A stretch of DNA of 64,000 nt from an uncultured delta proteobacterium (GTDB taxonomy: Bacteria; Desulfobacterota; Desulfovibrionia; Desulfovibrionales; Desulfovibrionaceae), in the NCBI GenBank assembly GCA_903843965.1, contig CAIMRY010000008.1, forward strand, positions 62,001 to 126,000, read 5' to 3'. The notes under the pieces were generated by a model that was not told the DNA's origin, did no database searches, and saw only the letters and a program-made list of their open reading frames with translations. How positions within the stretch are numbered: the first letter of the stretch is position 1; every line of letters starts with the position of its first letter. The translations under genes were made by a program, and so were the position numbers. Positions 33,369 through 43,689 of this stretch are shown here, one piece after another.

Positions 33369-34607
33369 ATGCAGCAGTTCGTGGCCGGGGTTTTCGTCCT
33401 GGTGTACCTGGGCATGATCTTTGGCGGGCTGCCGGGCCTGGCGCTGAACCGCACCGCCGTGGCCCTGCTCGGGGCCATCGCGCTGTTGGCCGGGGGCGCG
33501 CTCACGTCCGGGCAGGCCTGGGCCAGCGTGGACATGCCCACCATGAGCCTGCTTTTCGGGCTCATGCTCGTCTCGGCCCAGCTGCGCCTGAGCGGCCTCT
33601 ACGACCTGCTGGCCCGACGCATCGCCGGGGCCCAGGTCTCGCCCCCGCGCCTGCTGCTGTTGGTCATGGCCGCCGGGGCCGGGCTCTCCGCCCTGCTCGT
33701 CAACGACATCGTCTGCCTGGCCATGACGCCCATCCTGGCCGAGGGCTGCCTGCGCCGGGGCCTCAACCCCGTGCCCTTCCTCATCGGCCTGACCTGCGCG
33801 GCCAACATCGGCTCCGCCGCAACGCTCATCGGCAACCCGCAGAACATGCTCATCGGGCAGGTGGGCAACCTGCCCTTCGGGGCCTATTTCCTGGACGCGT
33901 TTCCTCCAGTGCTGGGCGGGCTTGTGCTGTCCTGGGGCCTCATCGTGGCCCTGTCGCGCCAGGATTGGCTGCTTGCGCGCAGCGTTGCCCCGGTGCCTGC
34001 GGTGGAGCACCGCCTGTGGCCCATGCTCAAGGGCTGCCTGTTGCTTGCGGCCACGCTCGCGGGCTTTTTGTGCACGTCCATCCCGCGCGAGGTGCTGGCC
34101 CTGGGCGCGGGCGCGCTGGTGCTGGTGAGCCGCCGCACGCAGTCGCGCCGGATCTTCGCGCTGGTGGACTGGGAGCTGCTGCTGCTGCTCCTGGGGCTGT
34201 TCGTGGTCAACCACGCCCTGGCCGCCGCCGGGCTGCTGGACGCCATGTACGCCGCCGTGCGCGGCCTGGGGGTGGACATGGCCCGTCCGGGCTGGCTGTT
34301 CGGGGCCTCGGCGCTCCTGTCCAACGTCATCTCCAACGTGCCCGCCGTGATGCTGCTTCTGCCCGCTGCGCACACGCCGCAGGACCGGCTGCTCTTGGCC
34401 CTGTCCAGCACGCTGGCCGGGAACCTGTTCCTGCTCGGCAGCATCGCCAACCTGATCGTGGCCGAGCAGGCGGCCCGCCTCGGCGTGTTCCTCACCTGGC
34501 GCAAACACCTGCGCCTGGGCCTGCCGGTGACGCTCTGCACCTTTGCCGTGACCGCGCTGTGGCTGTGGCTGCGCTGGGGCGGGCTGTACGTGGCGGCGCG
34601 GCCCTAG
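33369..34607 (+). CDS. Ion-transporter (ArsB/NhaD/CitM-type) permease
   Basis: This is a 412-residue, strongly hydrophobic protein with about eleven membrane spans. It has the superfamily marks LLVNDIVCLAMTPILAEGCL and ANIGSAATLIGNPQNMLIGQ in the first half and SNVISNVPAVMLLLPAAH in the second. The Asn-Asp and Gly-Asn-Pro-Gln motifs are typical of the IT superfamily (ArsB, NhaD, citrate and sulfate carriers). The substrate cannot be told from the sequence, and no ars regulator lies nearby. GAGGAGA sits upstream of ATG 33369. The gene is followed by a decayed copy of its own last 50 codons. Confidence 0.88.
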   Translation: MQQFVAGVFVLVYLGMIFGGLPGLALNRTAVALLGAIALLAGGALTSGQAWASVDMPTMSLLFGLMLVSAQLRLSGLYDLLARRIAGAQVSPPRLLLLVMAAGAGLSALLVNDIVCLAMTPILAEGCLRRGLNPVPFLIGLTCAANIGSAATLIGNPQNMLIGQVGNLPFGAYFLDAFPPVLGGLVLSWGLIVALSRQDWLLARSVAPVPAVEHRLWPMLKGCLLLAATLAGFLCTSIPREVLALGAGALVLVSRRTQSRRIFALVDWELLLLLLGLFVVNHALAAAGLLDAMYAAVRGLGVDMARPGWLFGASALLSNVISNVPAVMLLLPAAHTPQDRLLLALSSTLAGNLFLLGSIANLIVAEQAARLGVFLTWRKHLRLGLPVTLCTFAVTALWLWLRWGGLYVAARP

Positions 34608-34648
34608 CCGTTGCAGCCCTGCCGCCGGGCTTAAAGTTTCCCGACGGC

Positions 34649-34806
34649 CACGCCAATCTCCTCGTGGCCGGGCAGGCGGCCCGGCTCGGCGCGTTCCGCG
34701 CCTGGCTCAGGCACCTGGATCGGGTCTGGGATTTGGGCCTGGGCCTGCCGCTGGCGCTGACCACCTTTGCGGTGACGGCCCTGTGGCTGCGCCGTGGCGG
34801 GCGGGC
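34649..34806 (+). pseudogene. Decayed duplicate of the permease 3' end
   Basis: The stretch from CACGCCAATCTC onward reads ANLLVAGQAARLGAF in a frame with no start codon. The parent permease reads ANLIVAEQAARLGVF at 34446-34490. The likeness continues through GLGLPLALTTFAVTALWL (parent: LRLGLPVTLCTFAVTALWL) with small insertions. This is a tandem duplication remnant or the last piece of a second permease. It occupies most of the 280-base gap before rsfS. Confidence 0.75.
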
Positions 34807-34887
34807 CCTTGGCGCGCGCATTGCGCTACAGCGGCGATTCCAGTACAAGGACCGCAGAAACGCGCCATGTTGCGCCAACGGGGGAAT

Positions 34888-35322
34888 ATGAAGAAGAAAA
34901 GCGTACTGCCGATGACGCCCGGCCTGCCCACGGAAGAAAAAGGCCTGCTCCTGGCCCGCATGCTTGATGAGAAGCAGGGCGAGGAGATCGTGTTGCTCGA
35001 CGTGACCGGCGTGTGTCCCATCGCCGAGCAGATCATCATGGTCACGGCCAAGGGCCAGCGCCACGCCCAGGCCTTGGCCGACGCCCTGCTGCACCTGGCC
35101 AAGGAGCGCGGCATCGCCTCCCTGGGCCTGGAAGGCTACCAGACCGGCAGCTGGATCCTGCTCGATTTCAACGACATCATCGTGCATGTCTTCCAGGAGG
35201 ACCTGCGCAGTTTCTACAACATCGAGGGCCTGTGGTCCGAGGGCCGCCGCGTGGACTGGTGCGAAACCCAGAGCTCCGATCAGGGCGTTGGCCAAAACGC
35301 CGACCGGAGCGTACACCAGTGA
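34888..35322 (+). CDS. rsfS: Ribosome silencing factor RsfS
   Basis: RsfS binds protein L14 of the large subunit and blocks subunit joining when nutrients are low. The family core is LLARMLDEKQGEEIVLLDVT, then AEQIIMVTAKGQRHAQALAD and LEGYQTGSWILLDFNDIIVH. The end FYNIEGLWS is diagnostic. ATG 34888 follows GGGGGAAT. At 144 aa it is typical. The stop codon overlaps the gpmI start (GTGA), so the two are translationally coupled. Confidence 0.94.
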   Translation: MKKKSVLPMTPGLPTEEKGLLLARMLDEKQGEEIVLLDVTGVCPIAEQIIMVTAKGQRHAQALADALLHLAKERGIASLGLEGYQTGSWILLDFNDIIVHVFQEDLRSFYNIEGLWSEGRRVDWCETQSSDQGVGQNADRSVHQ

Positions 35323-36911
35323 AGCCCGCGCAACCGATCAGCCCGACACGCCCGGCATGCCCGATCCCGACCCTGCTGCTGATCCTGGACGGCTTCGGCT
35401 GTGCGCCAGGCGGTCCGGGCAACGCCGTATCCCTGGCCAGCACGCCCAACCTCGACGCCCTGTTCGCGCGCTACCCGCACACCGAGCTGGCCTGCTCGGG
35501 CCGGGCCGTGGGCCTGCCCGCCGGATTCATGGGCAACTCCGAGGTCGGGCACATGAACATCGGCGCGGGGCGCATCGTCTACCAGGACATGACGCGCATC
35601 GACATCAGCATCGAGGACGGCAGCTTCGTCAGGAATCCCGTGCTGCTGGAGCTCTGCGCCCAGGCCAAGGCCGGCAGCGGGCGGCTGCACCTCATGGGCC
35701 TTGTGTCCGACGGCGGCGTGCACAGCCACCAGAACCACCTCTACGCCCTGGTGGAGCTGGCCAAGGCCCAGGGCCTGACTGAGGTGCACGTCCACGCCTT
35801 TCTGGACGGGCGCGACACCCCGCCCTCAAGCGGCCTGGACTATGTGCGGCAGCTGGAAGCCAGGCTGGCCGCCATCGGCCTGGGGCGCATCGCCTCGGTC
35901 ATGGGCCGCTACTACGCCATGGACCGCGACAAGCATTACGAACGTAACGAGCTGGCCTATCTGGCCCTGGCCTGCGGGCAGGGCAGAGTGGCGGCCTCGG
36001 CCCGGGAGGCTGTGGAAAGCGCCTACTTAAGCGGCGAGACCGACGAGTTCGTCAAGCCCTGCCTTATCGCCGGGCCAGGCGGCCAGTCCACCGGGAACAC
36101 CGACACCAGCGGCACCATCGGCGACGGCGATGCCCTGTTCTTCTTCAATTTCCGCGCGGACCGCGCCCGGCAGATCAGCCGCGCCTTTTTCGAGGACGAT
36201 TTCGCGGAATTCGCGCGGCCAAAGCGGCCCAGGCTTGCCGGGTTCGCCAGCATGACCCGGTACGAGTCCGGCTTCCCGCTGCCCGTGGTCTCCCCGCCGC
36301 AGTCCCTGGACGGGTTCCTGGGCCAGGTGGTGAGCGGACTGGGCCTGAAGCAGCTGCGCATCGCCGAGACCGAGAAGTACGCCCACGTGACCTACTTCCT
36401 CAATTGCGGCGTCGAGGAGCCGGTGCCGGGCGAGGAACGCGTGCTGATTCCGTCCCCGCGCGAGGTGGCCACCTATGACCTCAAGCCGGAGATGAGCGCC
36501 TGCGAGGTCACGGACACGCTGCTGGCGCGGCGCAAGGGCTTCGACCTCTGTGTGTGCAACCTGGCCAACCTGGACATGGTCGGCCACACGGGCGTCATCC
36601 CGGCGGTCATCCAGGCCTGCGAGACCGTGGACGCGTGCGTGGGCCGGATCGTCGCGTCCTTTCTGGCCGACGGCGGCCAGGTGTTCCTGACCGCGGACCA
36701 CGGCAACGCCGAGGAGATGCTCGACAGCCAGGGCCACACCCAGACGGCCCACAGCCTCAACCCCGTGCCGCTTGTGCACATCGACGCCAATGGTGGCCGC
36801 AGGCTCAGGCCCGGCAGGCTGGGCGACATCGCTCCGACCATCCTGGACTCCTGGGGCCAGGCCCAGCCCGCGAGCATGACCGGCGCAAGTCTTTTCAAGG
36901 GGGAGTCATGA
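35319..36911 (+). CDS. gpmI: 2,3-bisphosphoglycerate-independent phosphoglycerate mutase
   Basis: This is a manganese enzyme that interconverts 3- and 2-phosphoglycerate in glycolysis and gluconeogenesis. The first metal site is LLILDGFGCAPGG, the phosphorylated Ser is in GFMGNSEVGHMNIG, and the late metal ligands are in NLDMVGHTG and TADHGNAEEM. The lid motif FFFNFRADRARQ is present. The start is GTG 35319 overlapping the rsfS stop, with GGAG nine bases upstream. At 530 aa it is slightly longer than usual because of a proline-rich N terminus. Confidence 0.96.
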   Translation: MKPAQPISPTRPACPIPTLLLILDGFGCAPGGPGNAVSLASTPNLDALFARYPHTELACSGRAVGLPAGFMGNSEVGHMNIGAGRIVYQDMTRIDISIEDGSFVRNPVLLELCAQAKAGSGRLHLMGLVSDGGVHSHQNHLYALVELAKAQGLTEVHVHAFLDGRDTPPSSGLDYVRQLEARLAAIGLGRIASVMGRYYAMDRDKHYERNELAYLALACGQGRVAASAREAVESAYLSGETDEFVKPCLIAGPGGQSTGNTDTSGTIGDGDALFFFNFRADRARQISRAFFEDDFAEFARPKRPRLAGFASMTRYESGFPLPVVSPPQSLDGFLGQVVSGLGLKQLRIAETEKYAHVTYFLNCGVEEPVPGEERVLIPSPREVATYDLKPEMSACEVTDTLLARRKGFDLCVCNLANLDMVGHTGVIPAVIQACETVDACVGRIVASFLADGGQVFLTADHGNAEEMLDSQGHTQTAHSLNPVPLVHIDANGGRRLRPGRLGDIAPTILDSWGQAQPASMTGASLFKGES

Positions 36912-37141
36912 CCAAGCCGCTGACGCCCGTGCGCCCCATGGGCATGGAGATCGTGTTTTTGTACCCCTGCCCGCACTGCGCGCGCGAGGTCACGCTCATC
37001 GCGCCCACGCGGCCGAGCATGGCCCAGTGCGACGCCTGCCGCAAGAATTTCCCCATCGTGCCTGTGGACGACCGCACCCTGCGCTACTTCAAGATTATGC
37101 TCAACGGGGGCAAAGCCGCCATCGACCCTGATTTTCTGTAA
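36908..37141 (+). CDS. Small zinc-ribbon-like protein
   Basis: The 77-residue protein has two CxxC pairs, YPCPHCAREV and AQCDACRKNF, about 20 residues apart, the layout of a zinc ribbon. No other domain is seen. Its ATG overlaps the gpmI stop codon (ATGA), so it is the last gene of the rsfS-gpmI unit. Function unknown. A 20-bp tandem duplication (37121-37160) runs through its stop codon. Confidence 0.82.
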   Translation: MTKPLTPVRPMGMEIVFLYPCPHCAREVTLIAPTRPSMAQCDACRKNFPIVPVDDRTLRYFKIMLNGGKAAIDPDFL

Positions 37142-37160
37142 TCGACCCTGATTTCCTGTA
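37121..37160 (+). repeat. 20-bp tandem duplication across a stop codon
   Basis: ATCGACCCTGATTTTCTGTA at 37121-37140 is repeated at 37141-37160 with one change (T to C). The first copy encodes the last codons of the zinc-ribbon protein and part of its stop. Confidence 0.9.
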
Positions 37161-37294
37161 GCCGTTTCGCCCCCGAAAGGTTTGGGGCCACGCTGTTGTG
37201 CAGGAACGTGCAGGGTGTGCAGCGGATTTGTGCGACATTTTGCGCGGAACAAATCATGCTGCAAATTCAGCAGGTAGAAAAAGTCTGATTTTGT

Positions 37295-37350
37295 CTTGAC
37301 TTTATCAAGGCTCGAAAGCGGGCCAAAAGACGTGTTTCCGGCGGTCTTTT
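37295..37350. terminator. Two hairpins between convergent units
   Basis: CTTGA-CTTTA-TCAAG (37295-37309) and AAAAGAC / GTCTTTT with a 12-base loop (37325-37350) lie between the gpmI-zinc ribbon unit and the convergent tadA. Either could end transcription in both directions; short T-runs are present. Nothing else is seen in 37161-37294. Confidence 0.4.
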
Positions 37351-37359
37351 CAGGGCGGG

Positions 37360-37866
37360 TTAGGGCTTTCTGCGGGCCAGGAAGAAGCGCTTTAAGAGCG
37401 CGCCGCAGTCCTCGGCCATTACGCCCTGGAGAATCCAGGGCCGGTGGTTCACAAAGGGCAGGGTGCGGGCGTCCAGGTTGGAGACGAGCGCCCCGGCCTT
37501 GGGGTCTGCGGCGGCAAAAACCACTCCGGCGATTCTGGCATGGATGAGCGCGCCCACGCACATCAGGCAGGGCTCCAGGGTCACGGCCAGGATGCAGCCC
37601 GTGAGCCGGTGGTTGCCCAGCTTTTGCCCGGCCTCGCGCAGGCAGAGGATTTCGGCGTGGGCCGTGGGGTCGCTGAGCGCGATGTTGCTGTTGTGCCCGC
37701 GGGCCAGAACGCGGCCGTCCGCCGCGATGAGCACCGCGCCCACCGGGGGTTCGTCCGCGCGCGCGGCGGCGCAGGCCTCGGCCAAGGCCAGGGACATGAG
37801 CGCCCGCCACGAGTCGTGTCCGGGCGGGCGTTCAAGCGGCAGGGCATCTTGCCGGGCCTGTTGCAT
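37360..37866 (-). CDS. tadA: tRNA-specific adenosine deaminase
   Basis: TadA converts A34 to inosine in tRNA-Arg(ACG). The deaminase zinc motif is complete: TAHAEILCLREAG supplies His and the proton-shuttling Glu, and LEPCLMCVGALIHARI supplies the two Cys. At 168 aa it is typical of TadA rather than of a free-nucleoside deaminase. It lies six bases downstream of purQ, which suggests one transcript, although no functional link is evident. Confidence 0.92.
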   Translation of the reverse strand: MQQARQDALPLERPPGHDSWRALMSLALAEACAAARADEPPVGAVLIAADGRVLARGHNSNIALSDPTAHAEILCLREAGQKLGNHRLTGCILAVTLEPCLMCVGALIHARIAGVVFAAADPKAGALVSNLDARTLPFVNHRPWILQGVMAEDCGALLKRFFLARRKP

Positions 37867-37872
37867 AAAGCG

Positions 37873-38682
37873 CTACAGCGCCTTGAGGTAGCGCACCCCG
37901 CCAGCCAGCAGGGTCAGGCCCAGGGGCGAGGTCTCGCCACGGGTCCAGGCCGGGTGGTTGCAGGGGTGGTTGTAGGCCTCGGGGTGGGGCATCAGCCCCA
38001 GGATGCGGCCCGTGGGGTCGGTCAGGCCTGCGATGGCGTTGGCCGAGCCGTTGGGATTTTCCGGGAACTGCATTGTGGCCACGCCCGTGGCCGGGTCGAT
38101 GTAGCGCAGGGCTACGAGGTTGGCGGCCTCCAGCGCGTCGAGGGTGGCTTGGTCCTGGGGCACGATCTTGCCCTCGCCGTGGCGCACCGGGGCCTCCAGG
38201 ATGTCGATGTCCTTGGTGAACACGCAGGGCGAGGCCGGGTTGGCCCGCAGGGTGACCCAGCGGTCCTCGTAGCGGGCGGAGTCGTTGTGCGACAAGGACA
38301 CCTGGCGCTCGAAGTAGCGGCCGCCCAGGGCGGGCAAGAGGCCCAGCTTCACCAGCAGCTGGAAGCCGTTGCAGATGCCCAGGATCAGCCCGCCAGCGGC
38401 GAAAAAGGCCTTGAGCTGGTCCAGCACGTGCTCGCCGCCCGTGGTTTTGGCGAAGCGCCAGCGCAGGGCCGCCGCCTGGGCCGAGCCCAGGTCGTCGCCA
38501 TCCAAAAAGCCGCCGGGGAAGATGAGAAAATTATAGTCCTCCATGCGCACATGGCCGGAGGCGATGTCGGAGAAATAGGCGATTGTGGCCTCGTCGGCCC
38601 CGGATTCCCGGGCTGCGTGTGCTGATTCCTGTTCACAATTGGTGCCGTATCCGGTAAGAACAAGTGCTTTGACGCGGGCCAT
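37873..38682 (-). CDS. purQ: Phosphoribosylformylglycinamidine synthase, glutaminase subunit
   Basis: PurQ releases ammonia from glutamine for the fourth step of purine synthesis, working with PurL. It is a class I glutamine amidotransferase with Cys in GGLILGICNGFQLL (near residue 104) and His/Glu in GLMPHPEAYNHP (near 235). The start YGTNCEQESAHAARE is the family mark. At 269 aa it is the larger PurQ type, like the C-terminal domain of long PurL proteins. No other pur gene is in the window. Confidence 0.93.
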   Translation of the reverse strand: MARVKALVLTGYGTNCEQESAHAARESGADEATIAYFSDIASGHVRMEDYNFLIFPGGFLDGDDLGSAQAAALRWRFAKTTGGEHVLDQLKAFFAAGGLILGICNGFQLLVKLGLLPALGGRYFERQVSLSHNDSARYEDRWVTLRANPASPCVFTKDIDILEAPVRHGEGKIVPQDQATLDALEAANLVALRYIDPATGVATMQFPENPNGSANAIAGLTDPTGRILGLMPHPEAYNHPCNHPAWTRGETSPLGLTLLAGGVRYLKAL

Positions 38683-38684
38683 GA

Positions 38685-40475
<1,791 letters not shown>

Positions 40476-40476
40476 C

Positions 40477-41295
40477 ATGGTCATGGACTCCGCCGCGCTG
40501 TATGCCAAAAGCCTGACAGGGCCGTTCATCCTGGCCGGGCCATGCGTGCTGGAGAGCAGGCAGATGGCGCTCGACGTGGCCCGGGAGCTGGCCGCCATCG
40601 CCCAGCGCCTGGATGTGACCCTGGTCTTCAAGAGCTCGTACGACAAGGCCAACCGCACCTCGGCCCTGAGCTTCCGGGGGCCTGGGATGGAGATGGGCCT
40701 GGCCTGGCTGGCCGAGGTGCGCGAGGCCACGGGCCTGCCCGTGGTCACGGACATCCACCTGCCCGAGCAGGCCGAACGCGTGGCCGAGGTGGCCGACGTG
40801 CTCCAGATCCCGGCCTTTCTCTGCCGCCAGACCGACCTTTTGCTGGCCGCAGCCGAGACGGGCCGCATCGTCAACGTCAAGAAGGGCCAGTTCCTGGCCC
40901 CCTGGGACATGAAGAACGCGGCCGACAAGCTGCGCAGCACGGGCAATGGCCGCTTCTGGCTCACCGAGCGCGGCTCCTGCTTCGGCTACAACAACCTCGT
41001 GGTCGACATGCGCTCGCTGTCCATCATGCGCAGCCTGGGCGCGCCCGTGGTCTTCGACGCAACCCACTCGGTGCAACTGCCGGGCGGACAGGGCGGAGCC
41101 TCCGGCGGGCAGCGCGAGTTCGTACCTGCGCTGGCCTCCGCCGCCGTGGCCGCCGGGGCCAACGGCGTGTTCCTGGAGGTCCACCCGGACCCGGACCATG
41201 CCCTGTGCGACGGCCCCAACAGCATCGCCCTGGACAAGGTGGAGGGCCTGCTCAAACGGCTGCTGGCCCTGTGGAGCGTGCCCAATGCCGACTGA
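40477..41295 (+). CDS. kdsA: 3-deoxy-8-phosphooctulonate synthase, metal-dependent type
   Basis: KdsA condenses phosphoenolpyruvate and arabinose-5-phosphate to Kdo-8-phosphate for the LPS inner core. Key segments are [28 protein letters not shown] and [13 protein letters not shown]. The N-terminal [10 protein letters not shown] carries a Cys where the E. coli enzyme has Asn; Cys marks the metal-dependent class, as in Aquifex. A second metal-site segment is [10 protein letters not shown]. At 272 aa it is normal. It overlaps kdsC by 11 bases. Confidence 0.95.
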   Translation: MVMDSAALYAKSLTGPFILAGPCVLESRQMALDVARELAAIAQRLDVTLVFKSSYDKANRTSALSFRGPGMEMGLAWLAEVREATGLPVVTDIHLPEQAERVAEVADVLQIPAFLCRQTDLLLAAAETGRIVNVKKGQFLAPWDMKNAADKLRSTGNGRFWLTERGSCFGYNNLVVDMRSLSIMRSLGAPVVFDATHSVQLPGGQGGASGGQREFVPALASAAVAAGANGVFLEVHPDPDHALCDGPNSIALDKVEGLLKRLLALWSVPNAD

Positions 41296-41866
41296 GCCCG
41301 CAGTGCTTTCAGGCGTTGATCCTGTCGTGGACCCTGCTGTGGACCCTGCTGTTGCCGCCCTGGGCCGGGATGTCAAACTCTTGGTCCTGGACGTGGACGG
41401 GGTGCTCACCGACGGCGGGCTGACCTATGACCACGAGGGCAACGTCAGCAAGCGCTTCCATGTGCAAGATGGACTTGGAATAAAGATTGCACAATCCCTT
41501 GGGCTTGGCATTGCCGTCATCACCGGTCTGAAACACGGGGCCGTGGAGAAGCGGGTGCGCGAGCTGGGCATCGAGGAGTACCACGCCGGACACGTGGACA
41601 AGGTGCCCCTGCTGGAGGGGATTCGCGGCCGCATGGGCTGCGAGCGCACCCAGATCGCCTACCTGGGCGATGACTGGGTGGACGCGGGCGTGATGCGGGC
41701 CGTGGGCCTGCCCATGGCCGTGGCCAACGCCCAGCCGGAGATACTGCGGCTGGCGAAATGGGTTTCCAGGATGCAAGGCGGCCAGGGAGCGGTCCGAGAG
41801 GCCATCATGTTCCTTCTGCGCTGCCGGGGTCAGTTTGACGCAGCCTGGGAGAAGTGGGGCGGATGA
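41285..41866 (+). CDS. kdsC: 3-deoxy-D-manno-octulosonate 8-phosphate phosphatase
   Basis: KdsC removes phosphate from Kdo-8-phosphate, the step after KdsA. It is a short HAD enzyme without a cap: nucleophile motif [13 protein letters not shown], motif II VITGL and late acidic motif [15 protein letters not shown] 41285 lies inside kdsA. The N terminus has about 28 extra residues made of a Val-Asp-Pro repeat encoded by three 12-bp units (41315-41350), probably disordered. Length 193 aa. Confidence 0.93.
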   Translation: MPTEPAVLSGVDPVVDPAVDPAVAALGRDVKLLVLDVDGVLTDGGLTYDHEGNVSKRFHVQDGLGIKIAQSLGLGIAVITGLKHGAVEKRVRELGIEEYHAGHVDKVPLLEGIRGRMGCERTQIAYLGDDWVDAGVMRAVGLPMAVANAQPEILRLAKWVSRMQGGQGAVREAIMFLLRCRGQFDAAWEKWGG

Positions 41867-42451
41867 ATGCGCAAGTCCTTGGTGTTTGTGGTGCTGATCT
41901 TCGTGCTCGGCCTGGCCATCGGTCTGGTGGTCAACGAGCAGCGGAACGGGCGCGGGCGCGCGCCGGAGAAGCCCGTCGCCAAGGCCTCTGATCCTGACGT
42001 CATGGCCGAAGATCTTGAACTGGTGCAAGGCGCGGAGGGCAAGGTGCTCTGGCGCGTGCGGGCCAAAACGGCCCAGTACAGCATGGACCAGCGCATCGTG
42101 CAGGTTCTGCGGCCCCAGCTCACCGCCTATGTTGGCGCGGAGCGCCAGGAGTTCTTCGTCAAGTCCGACACCGGCGAGGTGAACCAGCAGGGCAACACCA
42201 TGACCCTGCGCGACAACATCACCGGCCGCTACGGCGCCTTTGTCCTGACCTCGGATGTCTTCGACTACATCGGCGCCATGAAAAAGATTTACCTCAAGGG
42301 CAGGGTGGGCGTGAGCAGACCGGATTTTTCCGTCAACGCCACAGCAGTTGAGATCAACCTGGAGACGCGCGTGCTCACAGCTGCCGGCGGCGTCACGGCG
42401 GAACTCATTCCGGCCGCCCTGGACGCCATGAAGAAGGAGAAGTCGAAGTGA
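41867..42451 (+). CDS. lptC: LPS export protein LptC
   Basis: LptC is a single-span inner-membrane protein (helix about 5-22) whose periplasmic beta-jellyroll receives LPS from LptBFG and passes it to LptA. The domain is recognisable from VLWRVRAKTAQYSMDQ onward, with RDNITGRYGAFVLTSD and the late VNATAVEINLETRVLTAAGG. At 194 aa it is typical. It begins directly after the kdsC stop and overlaps lptA by four bases. Confidence 0.92.
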   Translation: MRKSLVFVVLIFVLGLAIGLVVNEQRNGRGRAPEKPVAKASDPDVMAEDLELVQGAEGKVLWRVRAKTAQYSMDQRIVQVLRPQLTAYVGAERQEFFVKSDTGEVNQQGNTMTLRDNITGRYGAFVLTSDVFDYIGAMKKIYLKGRVGVSRPDFSVNATAVEINLETRVLTAAGGVTAELIPAALDAMKKEKSK

Positions 42452-43689
42452 GGCACGAGCGACATCCGCGCGGGTCGGCCGCCAGCCTTTTTCTGGCCCT
42501 GGCCCTGGTTGTCCTGACCGCCGCCGCCGCCCTGGGCCAGAGCTGGGGTGAGGTGCGCGTCGTTTCGGCCCCGACCAACGTGCGCACGATCCGCGACCCG
42601 CACTCGCCCCTGGTGCGCACCCTGCAGCCCGGCGAAAAGGTCCGGGTGGACTTTGTGCGCTCTGGCTGGGGCGCGGTGTTCGACCTGGGCGAGGCCCAGC
42701 GCGACGAGGCGAAGGCCCTGGGCTTTGCCGATGTGCGCCTGCTCAAGCCCGTTGACCTGGCGGCCCAGCCCAAGGCCGCGCCTGCCCCCACCGCCCCGGC
42801 GGAGCCCTCCCGTTCCCTGGCTGCGGCGGAGCCCGCGCAGGTGCGCCAGGTGGAGGCCCGCACCGAGGTCCACAAGGAGCGCTCCCTCAAGTCCCAGGTT
42901 GTGGCCGTGCTGGCCCCGGGCGAGCGCGTGCAGACCGGTTTTCTGCGCGACGGCTTCTTTGCCGTGTTCCGCTTGAATGACCACGCCGCCAAGGAGTCCA
43001 CTGCCGTGGGCTACGTCCCACAAGGCATGGTCGGACCAGCGCCAGCCCAGGCAACGCCGGCCCAGCAGGCCCCGAAGGCCGTTGAGCCCCATGCCGCCGC
43101 CGCGCCCAGGCACGAGGGCAAGTCCGTCTCGGCTCCGGAGGTCAAGGGCGAAGTCAAGGGCGAGGCCAAGGGTGAGGCCAAGGGTGAGGCCAAGGACAGC
43201 CCGGCGCTTCTGGGCGGGCAGCCCGGACTGAACAAGCAGGCCCCGGTGCGCATCACCTCGGACAAGATGGTGTACAACCAGGCCGAGAACTCCGTGGTCT
43301 TTCTGGGCAACGTGCACGGCACCCATACCGACATGGCCATCTGGGCCGAGCGCATCACGGCCTATTTCTCGGACAAGAAGAAGGGCAAGGACCAAAAGCC
43401 TCAGGACAATGGTCCGGGCGACTTCGGCGACACCATCGAGCGCATCGTGGCCGAGGGCAACGTGCGCATGGTGGCCAACAAGAACGACGGCGCCTGCGCC
43501 AAGCTCACCTACATGGTCGCCGAGGGCGTCATCCGCATGGACGGCAACCCCATCCTGCGCGAGGGCCAGAACACCGTGCGCGGCGACATCATCAAGTTCT
43601 ACGTCCGCGAGAACCGCAGCGAGGTCTTAAGCGGCGAAAAGCGCCGGGTGGAGGCCATCTTCTACACGCCCAAGGGAGACAAGGAATAG
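42448..43689 (+). CDS. lptA: LptA with N-terminal SH3-like domains
   Basis: LptA builds the periplasmic bridge for LPS. Here the OstA/LptA domain is only the C-terminal third (about 260-413, PVRITSDKMVYNQAENSVVF to GEKRRVEAIFY). It is preceded by a signal peptide (about 1-29) and two bacterial SH3-like modules (VSAPTNVRTIRDPHSPLVRT and VEARTEVHKERSLKSQVVAV). A linker with four 12-bp repeats encodes Lys-Gly-Glu units (43144-43191). At 413 aa it is about twice a normal LptA. SH3 modules may bind peptidoglycan or peptides; that is inference. The GTG start overlaps the lptC stop. Confidence 0.9.
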   Translation: MRHERHPRGSAASLFLALALVVLTAAAALGQSWGEVRVVSAPTNVRTIRDPHSPLVRTLQPGEKVRVDFVRSGWGAVFDLGEAQRDEAKALGFADVRLLKPVDLAAQPKAAPAPTAPAEPSRSLAAAEPAQVRQVEARTEVHKERSLKSQVVAVLAPGERVQTGFLRDGFFAVFRLNDHAAKESTAVGYVPQGMVGPAPAQATPAQQAPKAVEPHAAAAPRHEGKSVSAPEVKGEVKGEAKGEAKGEAKDSPALLGGQPGLNKQAPVRITSDKMVYNQAENSVVFLGNVHGTHTDMAIWAERITAYFSDKKKGKDQKPQDNGPGDFGDTIERIVAEGNVRMVANKNDGACAKLTYMVAEGVIRMDGNPILREGQNTVRGDIIKFYVRENRSEVLSGEKRRVEAIFYTPKGDKE

